From assembly GCA_958295665.1 (NCBI GenBank), contig OY282558.1, forward strand, positions 44,702,389 to 44,766,388: a stretch of 64,000 nucleotides of DNA, read 5' to 3'. This document shows, one piece after another, positions 24,233 to 35,500 of the stretch. Below the pieces are notes generated by a model. That model searched no databases. It saw only the letters and a list, made by a program, of their open reading frames with translations, and was not told the origin of the DNA. The DNA comes from Tipula vernalis (lineage: Eukaryota > Arthropoda > Insecta > Diptera > Tipulidae). Made by a program: the position numbers and the translations under genes. How positions within the stretch are numbered: position 1 is the first letter of the stretch; each line of letters begins with the position of its first letter.

Positions 24233-25247
24233 ATAAATAAATAAATAATAAGTATTAAAAAGTGGCGGTTTCTGTGTCACAGGTCCAAAGTTGTATATTT
24301 CGATTCTTCTATTTAATAGTTCAAAATTAAAATAATGTTTCTCTAAAACAAAAATTTTAGGAATTAAACCCATATCATAGTGGCAAACCCCTTCCAAGAG
24401 ATCATGCATACAGTCTACACTAAAATTCTCACCGACGTGAAAATGTAGCATCGTATTCCAGACAGAACTTTCTTAATTCCTGTTTGTTGAATGTTGTTTA
24501 GATTAACATCGTAATTATAATTGGTAACATTTCTTAAACTAGATATCTTTTCATTACATATAGTTGTTTAATTTCTTCAATACTACATTTACAAAACCTG
24601 CAGTAATAAAATGAATTAAAAGATTCTCTAAAACTAAGCATTGAATTTAAACCTAAATTATCACCTATAATAACGCAAGGAATTAATTTTATTAAATATT
24701 CATTAATTTGTTTGTCTGTCCTTTGTAAATAATTTATCTGTTTTATCAATAAATTAAATATTTTAGTATTGCCGAATTTTTTTCTATCTTCAGTAAAAAA
24801 AAACATAGCTAAAAATATTAACTGTAGTTTAGAAGAAATGTAATCCGGTAGAGCTAATATTTTGATATAAACTGCTCCAATTTTTTCAATTCCACTATGG
24901 GATCCCAACGGATTCAAACACTCAAAATCATCAAAATATATTGAAATAGTAAACAGCTGATTTAAATTTACCAGTGTTGAAAAATAATTGTATTGGACAT
25001 TTGTGATTTTATTTAAGTTGGAATAACCTTATTTATATTTCGAGCCTAGTTTAAAATTTTCAAAATCTACTAAAATTTTCATTTTTTTTAATTGATAAAT
25101 AATAAGAAATTCAGATTTTAGATAATCAGCGCTTATCAGTGAGTTAAAAATTAAAGATAACTCCTCGAAATTACCCCTACTACTATCCGCATTAGTTAAC
25201 AATCTTAAAGCCTTTTGAATATGAGAATCATAAAAAGAAAAAAACAT
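24233..25247 (-). pseudogene. TNP2-like transposase relic, N-terminal half
   Basis: Read on the - strand: an N-terminal helical part at 25247-25029, then after a frame change IYFDDFECLNPLGSHSGI near 24900, KIGAVYIKILALP, and IGDNLGLNSML with YYCRFCKCSI near 24600. It ends with VDCMHDLLEGVCHYDMGLIP at 24350-24420. The PLGSHSGIEKIGAVY, GDNLGLNS and MHDLLEGV blocks are typical of TNP2-related transposases. The gene is degenerate and cut near 24257 by the LINE; its continuation is at 19250-19908. Confidence 0.7.
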
Positions 25248-25259
25248 TTTTGAATACGT

Positions 25260-26000
25260 TTAAAGCTGTCATTATAGGTACTCTGTCGTCACTCATTGTT
25301 TGCAAAGTTAGTTTGAAAGTGATTTAAAATGTACAAAAAACTTGTTTTAGAATCGGTATAAAAAATTGTGTTTCACCCTTTATTGGAACAATCGCAACAA
25401 AAATTTAAATTCATGCAAGAAATAAATTTAAATATTAACCTTGTTTAATATCAATAGCTCCCAAAAATCAGCCTGGACCATTGAAATATTGGTTTACGTA
25501 CTTTTCTAAAATTTCATCGGGAATCACACAAGGTGTTTTGTTGTCATATAAACTAATGTCATCCGAAATTTTAAAAAAACTTTTCACTGAATATTATGTA
25601 AATAAAAATAAAATTATAACTAAATTATTGTCGAAATTGTATGAATTTTAAAAAAAATTATTAGATATGTACCGGCAACATAAAAATCCTCCGCTGCTAA
25701 ATTATCGCCTTTTGGGTTCACCGATAATATGGCCATACCATTCTACATAAATTATAAGCAGAAAAATTAATATATTAGCCCAAGTTAATCGATCTTTGCT
25801 ATAAGCACTACACGTGGTTTAATAAACTAAAGCAAAATTACTTAATGCAATATTTATGATTTCACTAAATTAATTCACTAAATAATCTGACAAAATTTTA
25901 ATTTTATATTTAATGCACTTAATAAGAATTTCCGTAAATTATTTTTCACAAAAACTGCACATATGACACTAGACTATACGGTAACTCAATATGGACACGT
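25260..26000. other. AT-rich, no gene seen
   Basis: Possibly the 5' part of the TNP2-type transposon. No terminal repeat and no convincing ORF were found. The right edge is the Tc1-like terminus at 26001. Confidence 0.4.
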
Positions 26001-26840
26001 ACAGTCCTAACCAAAATTATTTGTACCTGCTAAATTTTTGATGCAAAGTAATGCAAATAACTTTAAAAATTATATAAATAATAAACTTTTTGAAAACATT
26101 AATTTTAATTCAATAAATTTAATTACTCTGCTTTACATTTCTACCAATTTTTTTTTTAACTTTTAGTTCTAGGAGAAGTTACAGTTAATTTTGTTTTTGC
26201 CAAAATTATTTGTACCCACAAATATGTTGCCAAAATTATTTGTGCAATATGGAAAAAATCAAAATAAAATAGTAAATCAATTAAATTTAAGATTATTTTT
26301 GGCTAATTAAATAATGATATAGTCACTCATATTTTGTATGCAGATGGTCAGTTTTTGTTTAGCCTCTAAAAGATCTAGCAAGTGGTTCAAAAATTTGTTG
26401 TTAACATCATCTAGATCTAGAATCTTATCCCGCACAGTTTTCTTGGCACCCTGCTACAATTTTTTGGTATTTTTAGATCATGAATATCTTACACTTTAAT
26501 TTAAACCTCCGCAAGTTTAAATCGAAAGACTGCTCTGGCCAAGACAAATAATTATATTCAAGATTTTTGTATAATTTCACGGTAATGATTCTTCTTATGT
26601 ATGGGAGCATTATGCAGAAGACCCAATTTGGGACCGACTAGTTTATCATCAACCAGGAATGTTACTTTATGATATAAAATGAAATTGAACATTCTCCTTG
26701 AATAGTTCAGTTTTTACAGCCGTGTAACCTTTTATTTGTTGCCCAAGGAAAGTAACCGAGGCTGTATCCACACTAATTGATGCTCTATGTTTATATGTAA
26801 TAATAAAAATATTTCCAATATTATCAAATTAAGACAAAAC
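26001..26840 (-). mobile_element. Tc1-like transposon relic with repeated terminus
   Basis: The terminus starts TA-CAGTCCTAACCAAAATTATTTG at 26000-26022. The word CCAAAATTATTTGT recurs as direct repeats at 26011, 26200 and 26230, the IR/DR arrangement seen in many Tc1-type ends. On the - strand, 26640-26480 reads MHDNAPIHKKNHYREI, then LSWPEQSFDLN. These are the second-Asp and third-acidic-residue regions of a Tc1 transposase, the latter without the Pro-Ile-Glu that follows in live copies. Stops abound and the opposite terminus was not found. Confidence 0.65.
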
Positions 26841-26879
26841 CCAGTTCTTATCCGGCTTATGTCAATCCTGGCTTTGAAG

Positions 26880-27250
26880 TCGTTTATGGTGGTGGTTCAC
26901 CTTTCTTTAACCATGATCTTTTTCGAAAGACATTTTCGTATTTCACCCATTTTCCATTGACAGTAATGATTTGCTTTAAAATGGGTCGATTTCGTTGCGT
27001 TTCGATTCGCTGATCTAAATTCGGTCAATCAAATTTTTCATCGACAATTCTTGCGACACCTAAACATCGCGCTTCTTTGTGTATCCAGCCTTACGCAAAT
27101 GATTTAAAACTGTTTTGTGATCGATACTTAGTTCCTTAGCAATGACATGGATGTTTATGTGTCGGTCTTTATCGATTTTTTATTTGGTTTCATCGACTTT
27201 TGACACGATTGACGAAATATAAAGCAACCTTCATTAAAAATAGAGACTGA
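26880..27250 (-). pseudogene. Mariner-like transposase relic, N-terminal half
   Basis: Read on the - strand from about 27210 to 26880 in shifting frames: DRHINIHVIAKELSIDHKTV, LNHLRKAGYTKKRDV, RNEIDPF, VNGKWVKYENVFRKRSW and TSKPG. This is the helix-turn-helix linker and first catalytic region of a mariner transposase. The family motif around the first Asp (GDEKW) reads VNGKW here, so the Asp is lost. It abuts the Tc1-like relic, which supplies a different C-terminal half. Two separate old insertions are more likely than one chimera. Confidence 0.6.
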
Positions 27251-27259
27251 AATATCACG

Positions 27260-28045
27260 TTTCAAACGCGCGTCAGTATGATATGACGCAATCTGATTAG
27301 TGACAAAAAACTCAATACTAACACTGATTTGATCCGTATCAGATCAAACGCAAAGAACTCCAGCTTTGTATTTCAAAATGAAGGGTTATGTTCGATTACA
27401 AAGTCCAATATATTTCTATGTATTGTTTAACAGCTTAGGGTAACCTTTTGCATCCATTTATTATAGATTTTTGAATGAGAAAAATTTTCAGAAATAAACA
27501 AAAATCGCAGACAAATTTTGTGTTTCATATATCTTTCTGATGTAACTGATGTAATGACTTAATTTTAAACGCAATACGTTGAGTGAATGGTGCTATCATA
27601 ACGTTTTTAATGTGCATCGAGAAAATTTTATTGGTGAAAATTTTCTTGTGGAGAAATTCAACTAATAGTTATTAAGACCAATCAAGGAACATTTTCAAAT
27701 AATGGTCATATCAATATCTTGAAAATATTTAAAATCCTAAGGCCTTCACTGCATTGAAGAATACATGCTGTGTTTAGCAAAGAAAATAGTGACAACATAA
27801 TTCTCAAAGAAGAAATCAAAAGTGTTAACCATCTCAAATTAGTCTTACCCATCGTATTAATTAGCCTTGGCGACTGCCGAACGGAATTCATTACATTCCA
27901 AAAAGCGATTTGACCTAAACTTACCCTAAAGCGGTTCTTTATATGGATCGTCCTAACTCGGTACGATAAACATTCATTGCCAAGAGGCATTTTTTACAAG
28001 ATTTGTGGCATTATTTTACGAATACTTTATGTGCTTGATTTGTTG
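27260..28045. other. Non-coding flank of the gypsy insertion
   Basis: No family recognised. An open frame at 27706-27990 (- strand) resembles nothing I know. It ends with GTTG, the left copy of the gypsy TSD. Confidence 0.4.
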
Positions 28046-28070
28046 TGTTACGAAAGATGGTAATTTTCAT

Positions 28071-28102
<32 letters not shown>

Positions 28103-29306
28103 TAAAAAAAGCAAACAAATTAATGAAGAAAAAAAAACAGAAAAATTATAACCGACAGCTTTTTTTTATCAATTGAATACACTCCGAAATATTTACACTA
28201 ATTTTATTTGACCGATTGTAATTATAATTTAGGAATAAATCGAAGTAGGAATAAAAGTTAGGAATAAATAAAAGTAGTAATAGAAGAAATTTATAGATTG
28301 GGAATGCCGGAAATGAAAAAAAAAAAAGAAAAAGAAAAAAAAAGAGAGAAGAAGAAGGGGATTGAAGCAGAATAAATGGAAGAGGACGGACGAGTTTTTT
28401 TTGTCTGGACTGGAATGATTCTTCTTTTTGAAAAAAAAATATAAAATAAAATTAATTAAATAGATGATAAAATAAAATAAAAGTGAAAGAAAAAAAAATC
28501 AAATAATGATTGCATAATAATAATAATAATAATAATAACTAAAATAATAAAAATTATAAAATTATAAAATAAGAATAATAAAAAAAAAGACCTAGAAAAA
28601 AAAAGGTGGCGGATTGCTAAACGGTGGGTTGAAAAACCATGTGAAAATAAAAACAATAAAATAAAAAGAAAAGAAAAATTAAACATAAGAAATATTAATT
28701 AAATTTAAAAAAAAAAAAAATAAATAAATAAATTTTAACGAAAACAATAAATAATAATTTAAAATTAAAAATAATAAAAAAAACAAATTTCGGCGTCGAC
28801 GGTAAATCCACGATTCAACGGGATCAGATCTGCAACGCGGCGAGGTTATAATTAAGTAAGGGTTTTTTTTTTGTATAAGATAAATTTATATAGATGGGTA
28901 AAATTAAAATTAAATGGTGATGGGTTTTGTTCGTTTGAATAATTAATAAAAAAAAAGAAAAATTTTTGTGAATAGTAAAATATTTCAAGTGTTTTTTATT
29001 TTTTTTAGTACATTTTCGTTCGGGAAATTTTGGTTTGTTTTTTTTTTTCTGATGATAAATTGTTTGTTTTTCTTTTAAAATGAGTGGTTAATTAAACTTA
29101 GTATTGGTTCTGCTGGTGATTCATGACGCGATGTAGGTTTAAGTTATCTTTTTATTTTTTTTTTTCAATGCAGCAAATTCAAGCTTTCCTGAAGTCCACA
29201 AAGAACCACCCCTCACCACCACTGATTTCTAGCCGGCTGAGAAATGCTGCGTGGAACAACTTTCAGGAAAGTCTGCAACAAGTTCAATAATCCGTAGCTT
29301 GTTACA
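28046..29306 (+). repeat. 5' LTR of gypsy element (1261 bp)
   Basis: Starts TGTTACGAAAGATGG and ends TAGCTTGTTACA. Very A-rich, with a run of more than 20 A near 28077-28102 and a (TAA)n microsatellite near 28518-28538. Unusually long for this group. The open frame on its - strand at 28456-28686 is a poly-Phe/Ile artefact of A/T tracts. Confidence 0.93.
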
Positions 29307-29307
29307 G

Positions 29308-29325
29308 TGGCGCCCAAATATCGTG
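29308..29325 (+). promoter_or_regulatory. Primer-binding site, likely tRNA-Lys
   Basis: One base after the LTR end the sequence reads TGGCGCCCAAATATCG. TGGCGCCC is the complement of the 3' end of lysine tRNAs used by several Ty3/gypsy elements. Only the first 8-10 bases are a good match. Confidence 0.65.
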
Positions 29326-30628
29326 CTGTCGAAATAATAATTTGTGATTTGTGAGAGAAAGTATTAATATTGATTGTTTTAAATTGGAATGATTTTTTTT
29401 ATAAATTTGTTCATCTTTGAAATATGCATAAATTCTGTCCAAGGACATTTTGATTTTTTTTGCTTACATATATTTCAATGTTCGATTTCATTAAAGAATT
29501 TAGCTAAACGGGGTTTCATTACATTTTATTTTATTTTATTATTTTTTTTTGAGTTGTAACAGGATTGATTCCATTATACAGTTGTAATGTTTAAATTTAA
29601 TTTCGAATTCAATTCATAAATATAACTCTATAAATTTCATTTTGCGTAATTTTTTTTTATATCAATGCTATCTCACAATAAGCTTTCCGTATGTACTCGT
29701 ACATATGTTAAGAATTTTAATTTTTTTTGTTTTCGAGTGCTTATAATAGAGGTGTTATTCAGAAATTTTATTGGGTAATTTTTTTTGTTTCTCTCAAACA
29801 TTTATCCGTTACCGAACGTTAAGATTTTAATTAAATCTGGATGATTGATGTATTAACTGAGAGCAACAACAAATAATGCTTATTTAAATTTATTTATTTT
29901 TTTTTAATTCACATCATATTTTTTTTTTTGCATCGTCCAAGGTAAAACAATACAATGTCTCACTCGATAGTAGTATATCAGCTGATTTAAGGTACTGTAA
30001 ATTGAATCGTATTGTGACGTCACTAGTGGAACCAATATTTTCCGATGTAAATATTAATAATTAATTTAATTAAGTATATGATATTTTCCTTATATTTTTC
30101 TTTGAAATTTTCTTTTGAGTTTATTTTATTAATCAATTTTGTTTTTTTTGAAAATTTTTTTTCAACATTTATATACAATATTTACCAAACTAACTATTGA
30201 AGTTTCGTAATTTCTAAATTATTCATTTTACTACAAAGCAAAGCGACTGGAAATATTTTTATTTCCGTGCATCCATTAATAAATATTGTAAAGCCCTCAT
30301 CTCGAATTAGGTTATCGTTAGATCAGATATTTTGATAAGGATAACCCTTAATCCGAATTATAATCGTTAGTTTTTTTTAATAAATTAATAATTAATTTTA
30401 TTAATAATTTTTTTTATATTAAATAAATTCCTTTTTCTAAATTTAGTTAAATTGGTTTCGGGTTTAATTTTTTTTATTTTGGTAATAAATAGAACCTTAA
30501 GAATTTAAAACAAAAAGTAATATTTTGTGAATTTCTCTCACAAAATCTACTTGATTAATTTACTTAATTAGTCTATTAGTAAACTTAATTAATTCATCGT
30601 TACTCCTGAGATAATTGAGACAAAGATC
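29326..30628 (+). other. Long AT-rich leader of the gypsy element
   Basis: 1.3 kb between the primer-binding site and gag, with many T tracts and no open frame of note. It is longer than gag leaders usually are. No inserted element was recognised inside it. Confidence 0.5.
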
Positions 30629-32578
30629 ATGGATCCTACATTTTTGAGCACTGACGAACTTGAAATCGAATGTTTGTTACGCAATATTTCAGGATCAGTA
30701 CTTGAACAACTGGATCAGTTAAATGCTGTTTTCAAATTAGAAAATGGAGGAAAAGTGACTGTGCCAGAGAAAATGCACCCATCTGCCCGAAAATCCCCTC
30801 AGCGAGAACTAGATATTTGTTCTGAGAAACTCAGAAACTTGAAACCGCAGGTACAAGAAATTTCCAATATCAATGTTAATGAACGAGGCAAGAAACTTGC
30901 AATTTTGAGTAGTCGAATTCTGCATGTAAGTGCACGACTACAACGTATCACAAATACATCTCCCAAGTGTAAGAAATCAGCACAAACATTGTTAATTGCA
31001 TGCGAGAAAGTTTTAGAAGTAATACAATCATTACTAGAATCCCGAGTCTCTGTAGATGAATTCGAGAAATCGGTTTCTGACGCAATACCTGAAAACAATC
31101 CATTTAGTTCCTCGCAGGATTGCCCTAAGTCTGATACTTCCGACACCTCCGAAAGTGAGGAATCTATAATTAACCCTAGACAAAATATAAATTTACTTAG
31201 TTCCTCGGGTCAAGCTAGCTTAAAACAAAAACCGCCGCTACCCATCCCGACCAATTTAACGATAGAAGAATACGAGAATTTAAAGGCGATAGTCAGCAAA
31301 CTAACCATTGATAACAATGTTGCAGAATCACCCCAAGATAACCAAGATAGTGATGCTATGAATGTTGGCAAACGCACAGATATGAGTACTCCCCAAAACC
31401 AAACTAGGTTTAAACATGTTCCACCTCGGGCCATTAATTCAAATCGGCAAGGAGTTTCCCAGCTAGCTTCCGCTCCTGATTTGGGTTCAAACTTCAATAC
31501 AACCAATGGTGGTAAAATCGATGGCTCAATACTAGGTATTCACAAGTGGAACATTACGTTCGATGGCTCACCAAGTGGACCAGCTGTTGAGCGATTTTTA
31601 TACCGAGTTGAACGTTTGGCCCTCGCTAACAAAATCTCGGCAGAAAGACTAGTTAATGATTTGTACTTATTGTTAAGGAAAAGTGCACTGGAGTGGTACT
31701 GGTCTTTTCTAGAGCGTCGTGGCAATGTTGGCTGGGAAGAATTAAAGCAAGAACTACTAGAAAGGTTTAAAGATCGTAGAACGGATGCTGAAATCAGGCA
31801 ACTAATTGGTTCCATCAGACAGAAGTATAATGAAAGTTTTATGGATTTTTATACAAGGGTCATAGACTCGACTCTACCTCTCAGTGCGCCGCTCCCTGAT
31901 GGTGACCTATATTTTATATTGCGACGGAACATGAACAGTGCTCTGCAGTATAAGATTGCTGGACGACAGATAGTCTCAGTATCAGAGTTGGTTCACCAAT
32001 GTGTCGATATAGAGGACACATGGAAGAGGTTGAGTAGTGATAAACCGGATAGACAAGTAGCCTTTCGTCAACTTCATGAAGTAGTCCACGACAATCCTCA
32101 TTATAGTGGTAATAATTTGCAAAACCAAAACCCTGGGGGGATTAAATATTCAAATTTTAGGCCATCTGGTTATCCACCGATTGAGGAATCCAAATATCCC
32201 ACTGCACAGGTTAGTCCCGGTAACTCGGGTAATCCTTTTGTAGATTATGGTAATACCGACTATTATAATGAAGTAGGCGCCATAGGTGTCGCGAGTCAAC
32301 CTATTAATCTACAGTCATCGTATCCGAATCGATTTCAACCAACATCCACCCAAGATATAAATAATTGGCGAAATCCCAACATGACCAGACATTGTTATGG
32401 TTGTGGTACACCCAACGTTATCAAGCCAAATTGTCAGCTTTGCAATTCACCAAATGCGGGAAACAGTCGACGGGGGATGAGAACAGCTGGAGTTCAGCCT
32501 CCCCCGATACCAGAAGCCACCAGGATACAAACCGAGGATACGGCCTCGAATACATGCCCGGAATTATACCGACGTTAA
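30629..32578 (+). CDS. Gypsy Gag, 649 aa
   Basis: The ATG at 30629 (MDPTFLSTDELEIECLL) follows a long leader. The first 110 aa are charged and predicted helical. A low-complexity Ser/Pro/Asn linker covers aa 150-290. The conserved capsid core is at about aa 300-480, with WNITFDGSPSGPAVERFLYR and LYLLLRKSALEWYWSF. The end carries a zinc-knuckle-like motif, CYGCGTPNVIKPNCQLC (near aa 590), typical of the Mdg3/blastopia group. It overlaps pol by about 210 bp. Confidence 0.88.
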   Translation: MDPTFLSTDELEIECLLRNISGSVLEQLDQLNAVFKLENGGKVTVPEKMHPSARKSPQRELDICSEKLRNLKPQVQEISNINVNERGKKLAILSSRILHVSARLQRITNTSPKCKKSAQTLLIACEKVLEVIQSLLESRVSVDEFEKSVSDAIPENNPFSSSQDCPKSDTSDTSESEESIINPRQNINLLSSSGQASLKQKPPLPIPTNLTIEEYENLKAIVSKLTIDNNVAESPQDNQDSDAMNVGKRTDMSTPQNQTRFKHVPPRAINSNRQGVSQLASAPDLGSNFNTTNGGKIDGSILGIHKWNITFDGSPSGPAVERFLYRVERLALANKISAERLVNDLYLLLRKSALEWYWSFLERRGNVGWEELKQELLERFKDRRTDAEIRQLIGSIRQKYNESFMDFYTRVIDSTLPLSAPLPDGDLYFILRRNMNSALQYKIAGRQIVSVSELVHQCVDIEDTWKRLSSDKPDRQVAFRQLHEVVHDNPHYSGNNLQNQNPGGIKYSNFRPSGYPPIEESKYPTAQVSPGNSGNPFVDYGNTDYYNEVGAIGVASQPINLQSSYPNRFQPTSTQDINNWRNPNMTRHCYGCGTPNVIKPNCQLCNSPNAGNSRRGMRTAGVQPPPIPEATRIQTEDTASNTCPELYRR

Positions 32579-35500
32579 CTTTTTCTGCGGTTAAAGCAAG
32601 TCCTGCTTATCCTGACGTCCAAAATTCTATCACACCAAATATTTATAAACCCAACCATCATTCCACAAACCCCTTTGCTCATACTTTGACGGCTAATTCA
32701 TCTTTTAGCTCGAATCAAACCATATTTAGTCCTAGCCAAACTTCAAGTAGTGATGCCCTAACATCACATTCTAAATTAACTCAAACTGTTTCTCCAATGC
32801 CTGCGTTAAAATCCGCACATAGGAATGTTAAATATTGGATGCTGCGGCGCACCTTAAAAAAAATGATATGCGAATCTGTGGTACATGTAACGGATAATGA
32901 TCAACGGCCATACGCAAAAGTATTGATTGCTGGAATACCATACACAGGCTTATTAGACAGCGGTGCGAATATTAGTGTACTTGGGGCCGGTTCAGAAAAT
33001 TTTTTACAACTGTCTGGTATCAAAATTCACTATCTGCCTTCCTTTTTAAAAACCGCAAGTGGCGAAAACCAAAGGATAATCGGGCATTCAATTTTACCAG
33101 TATCTTACCAAGGTAAGACTAAGCGCCTGCGTTTTCATATCGCTCCAGGGTTAATTCAACCACTTTATCTCGGGATCGATTTCTGGAACTTGTTTGGCTT
33201 GGCTCCAGCAGTCGTAGGTTCCTTGGATATAGAAAAACCAAATCAGGTAACAGACAATCGTCACCAGTTGTCTCCTGAACACGAGTCTCAGTTGGAAGAA
33301 ATAGTTGAATCATTTCCATGCTCTATTAAGAACGGGTTAGGTAAAACGAACTTAATTACTCACGTAATCGATGTCGGTAGTGCAAGACCGGTTAAACAGC
33401 GATACTATCCCGTTTCACCAGCTGTCCAAGCAGAGATCTATAAGGAGTTGGATAGAATGCTGCAGTCGGGGGTGATAGAGGAAAGTCAGAGCTCATGGTC
33501 TTCACCGATCGCCGTTGTCCGTAAAGGCAATGGCAAGGTGAGGCTATGTCTCGACGCCCGGAAGGTTAACGAAGTCACAATTAAAGACGCATATCCGCTG
33601 CCACTGATTGAGGGATTACTAAGTCGACTTGACCAGACCAAATACATTTCATCAATCGACCTAAAAGATGCCTTTTGGCAAATCCCTCTTGATGTGGCAT
33701 CGCGTGATAAAACTGCGTTCACCGTTCCGGGCCGCCCCCTCTATCACTTCACGGTCATGCCGTTCGGTCTATGCAATGCTCCTCAGTCATTGTGTAGACT
33801 GATGCATAAAGTGATTCCGTACCATTTGCATGACCGGGTCTTTGTTTATTTAGACGACTTGCTCATCGTTTCAGCAGAATTAGAAGCACATTTCTCTCTA
33901 TTAACTGAGGTTGCAAGGTTATTAAAATTAGCAAATATTACAATCAACGTTGAAAAGAGCAAGTTCGTCTTAAAAGAGACAAAGTACCTGGGTCATGTAA
34001 TTGGTAACGGGATCATCCGTATGGACCCCGACAAAGTGCAGGCGATTGAAGACTATCCAACTCCTCAAACCGTCAAACAATTACGGTCATTTTTGGGTTT
34101 GGCGGGATGGTATCAGCGATTCATATCTTGTTACGCTTCCATTACCGCTCCCTTAACGGACTTACTAAAGAAGAATCAGAAACTTGTGTGGAATGAGTCC
34201 GCGAACGAGGCATTCACAAAACTTAAAGCAGCATTAACTTCGGCTCCAGTATTACAAAATGCAGATTTTCAACGACCCTTTTTCATACAATGTGACGCCA
34301 GTTCAAGGGGAATCGGGAGCGTATTGTTCCAAAGGTCTGAGGACGGGAGTGAACATCCAATTGCCTACTACAGCCATAAGCTTAATCCTGCTCAACGTAA
34401 GTATAGCGTAACCGAGTTAGAATGCCTAGCTGCGGTACTCAGCGTAAAAAAATTTAGACCGTATGTGGAGGGTTATACTTTCACCATCATCACCGATCAT
34501 TCAAGCTTGAAGTGGTTAATGGATCAGCGAGATCTATCGGGAAGACTGGCGAGGTGGAGCCTTCAATTACAACGTTTCGATTTTTGTATTGAATATCGGA
34601 AAGGTTCACAAAACGTTGTTCCTGATGCGTTATCCCGAATGGATCTCGAAGCTATTACTAAGCCGAGTGAGGATGATGATGGTGGGGGTGTACCGCCTCT
34701 GCATGTGAATCTAGACTCAAACGCCTTTCTCGATCTTGCTTACGTTGACAGAGTTCAGGCTCTTGCAGATAACCCTACGGCTAAAACTAATTTTAAACAA
34801 TTAGATGGCAAATTGTACATTTGTCCTAATGGTGATATTAGTTCCATGAATGACATCTCGGCTTGGAAACTTGTAGTACCAGATTCCTTGGTTCCTTCGT
34901 TATTGTCACAGGCACATGACTCACCCACTGCAGCCCATTTGGGACAGGCAAAGACTCTTGAAGTATTACAAAGGCAATTTTACTGGGCGACTATGGCACG
35001 TGATGTAAGAAATTACATACAAAAATGTGAAACTTGTAAACAAGTTAAAGCCACCAATTACATTACTCAGCCTGAAATGGGTAAGTTCATGGAGGTACAC
35101 CGACCATTCCAAAAATTGTTTATGGACTTTTTAGGACCTTATCCACGAAGTCGTCTTGGGAATATATTTATATTAATTATATTAGATCAATATACCAAAT
35201 TTGTTCTCTTAGAACCAGTAAAATCCGCTACGGCAAACCATGTGGTAAACTTTTTGAAAAAGCGTGTTTTTTCTATTTTTGGTGTTCCCGAAGTCATCAC
35301 TACAGATAACGGACCTCAATTTAGATCTAATCTTCTCGCTGACTTATTGGATTACTATGGGATTAAACACCAATTCACCCCCATTTATTCGCCGCAATCG
35401 AACGCATCTGAGAGGGTTAACCGGACGATACTCTCTGCAATTCGTTCATATGTCAAAGATGATCATAAGAAATGGGATGTTCATTTAGACGAAATCAGTT

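Larger units (their letters stand above)
19917..24256 (+). mobile_element. CR1-like LINE inserted in the TNP2 transposase gene
   Basis: A near full-length non-LTR element with ORF1 and ORF2 on the + strand and a (AAAT)n-type tail near 24220-24250. The 8-bp word AAAAAGTG occurs at 19909-19916 and 24257-24264 and is the likely TSD. It sits exactly where the transposase coding on the - strand stops on one side and resumes on the other. The copy is not intact: ORF1 has a frameshift in an A run, and ORF2 has an in-frame stop and several frame changes. The PHD-like finger in ORF1 and the absence of RNase H favour CR1/L2-type elements over LOA or I. Confidence 0.8.

Noticed and set aside
28456..28686. 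Hydrophobic Phe/Ile-rich frame on the - strand, repeated at 36576-36806
   Set aside because: It lies within both LTRs and is created by A and TAA runs; it is not a separate membrane protein gene.
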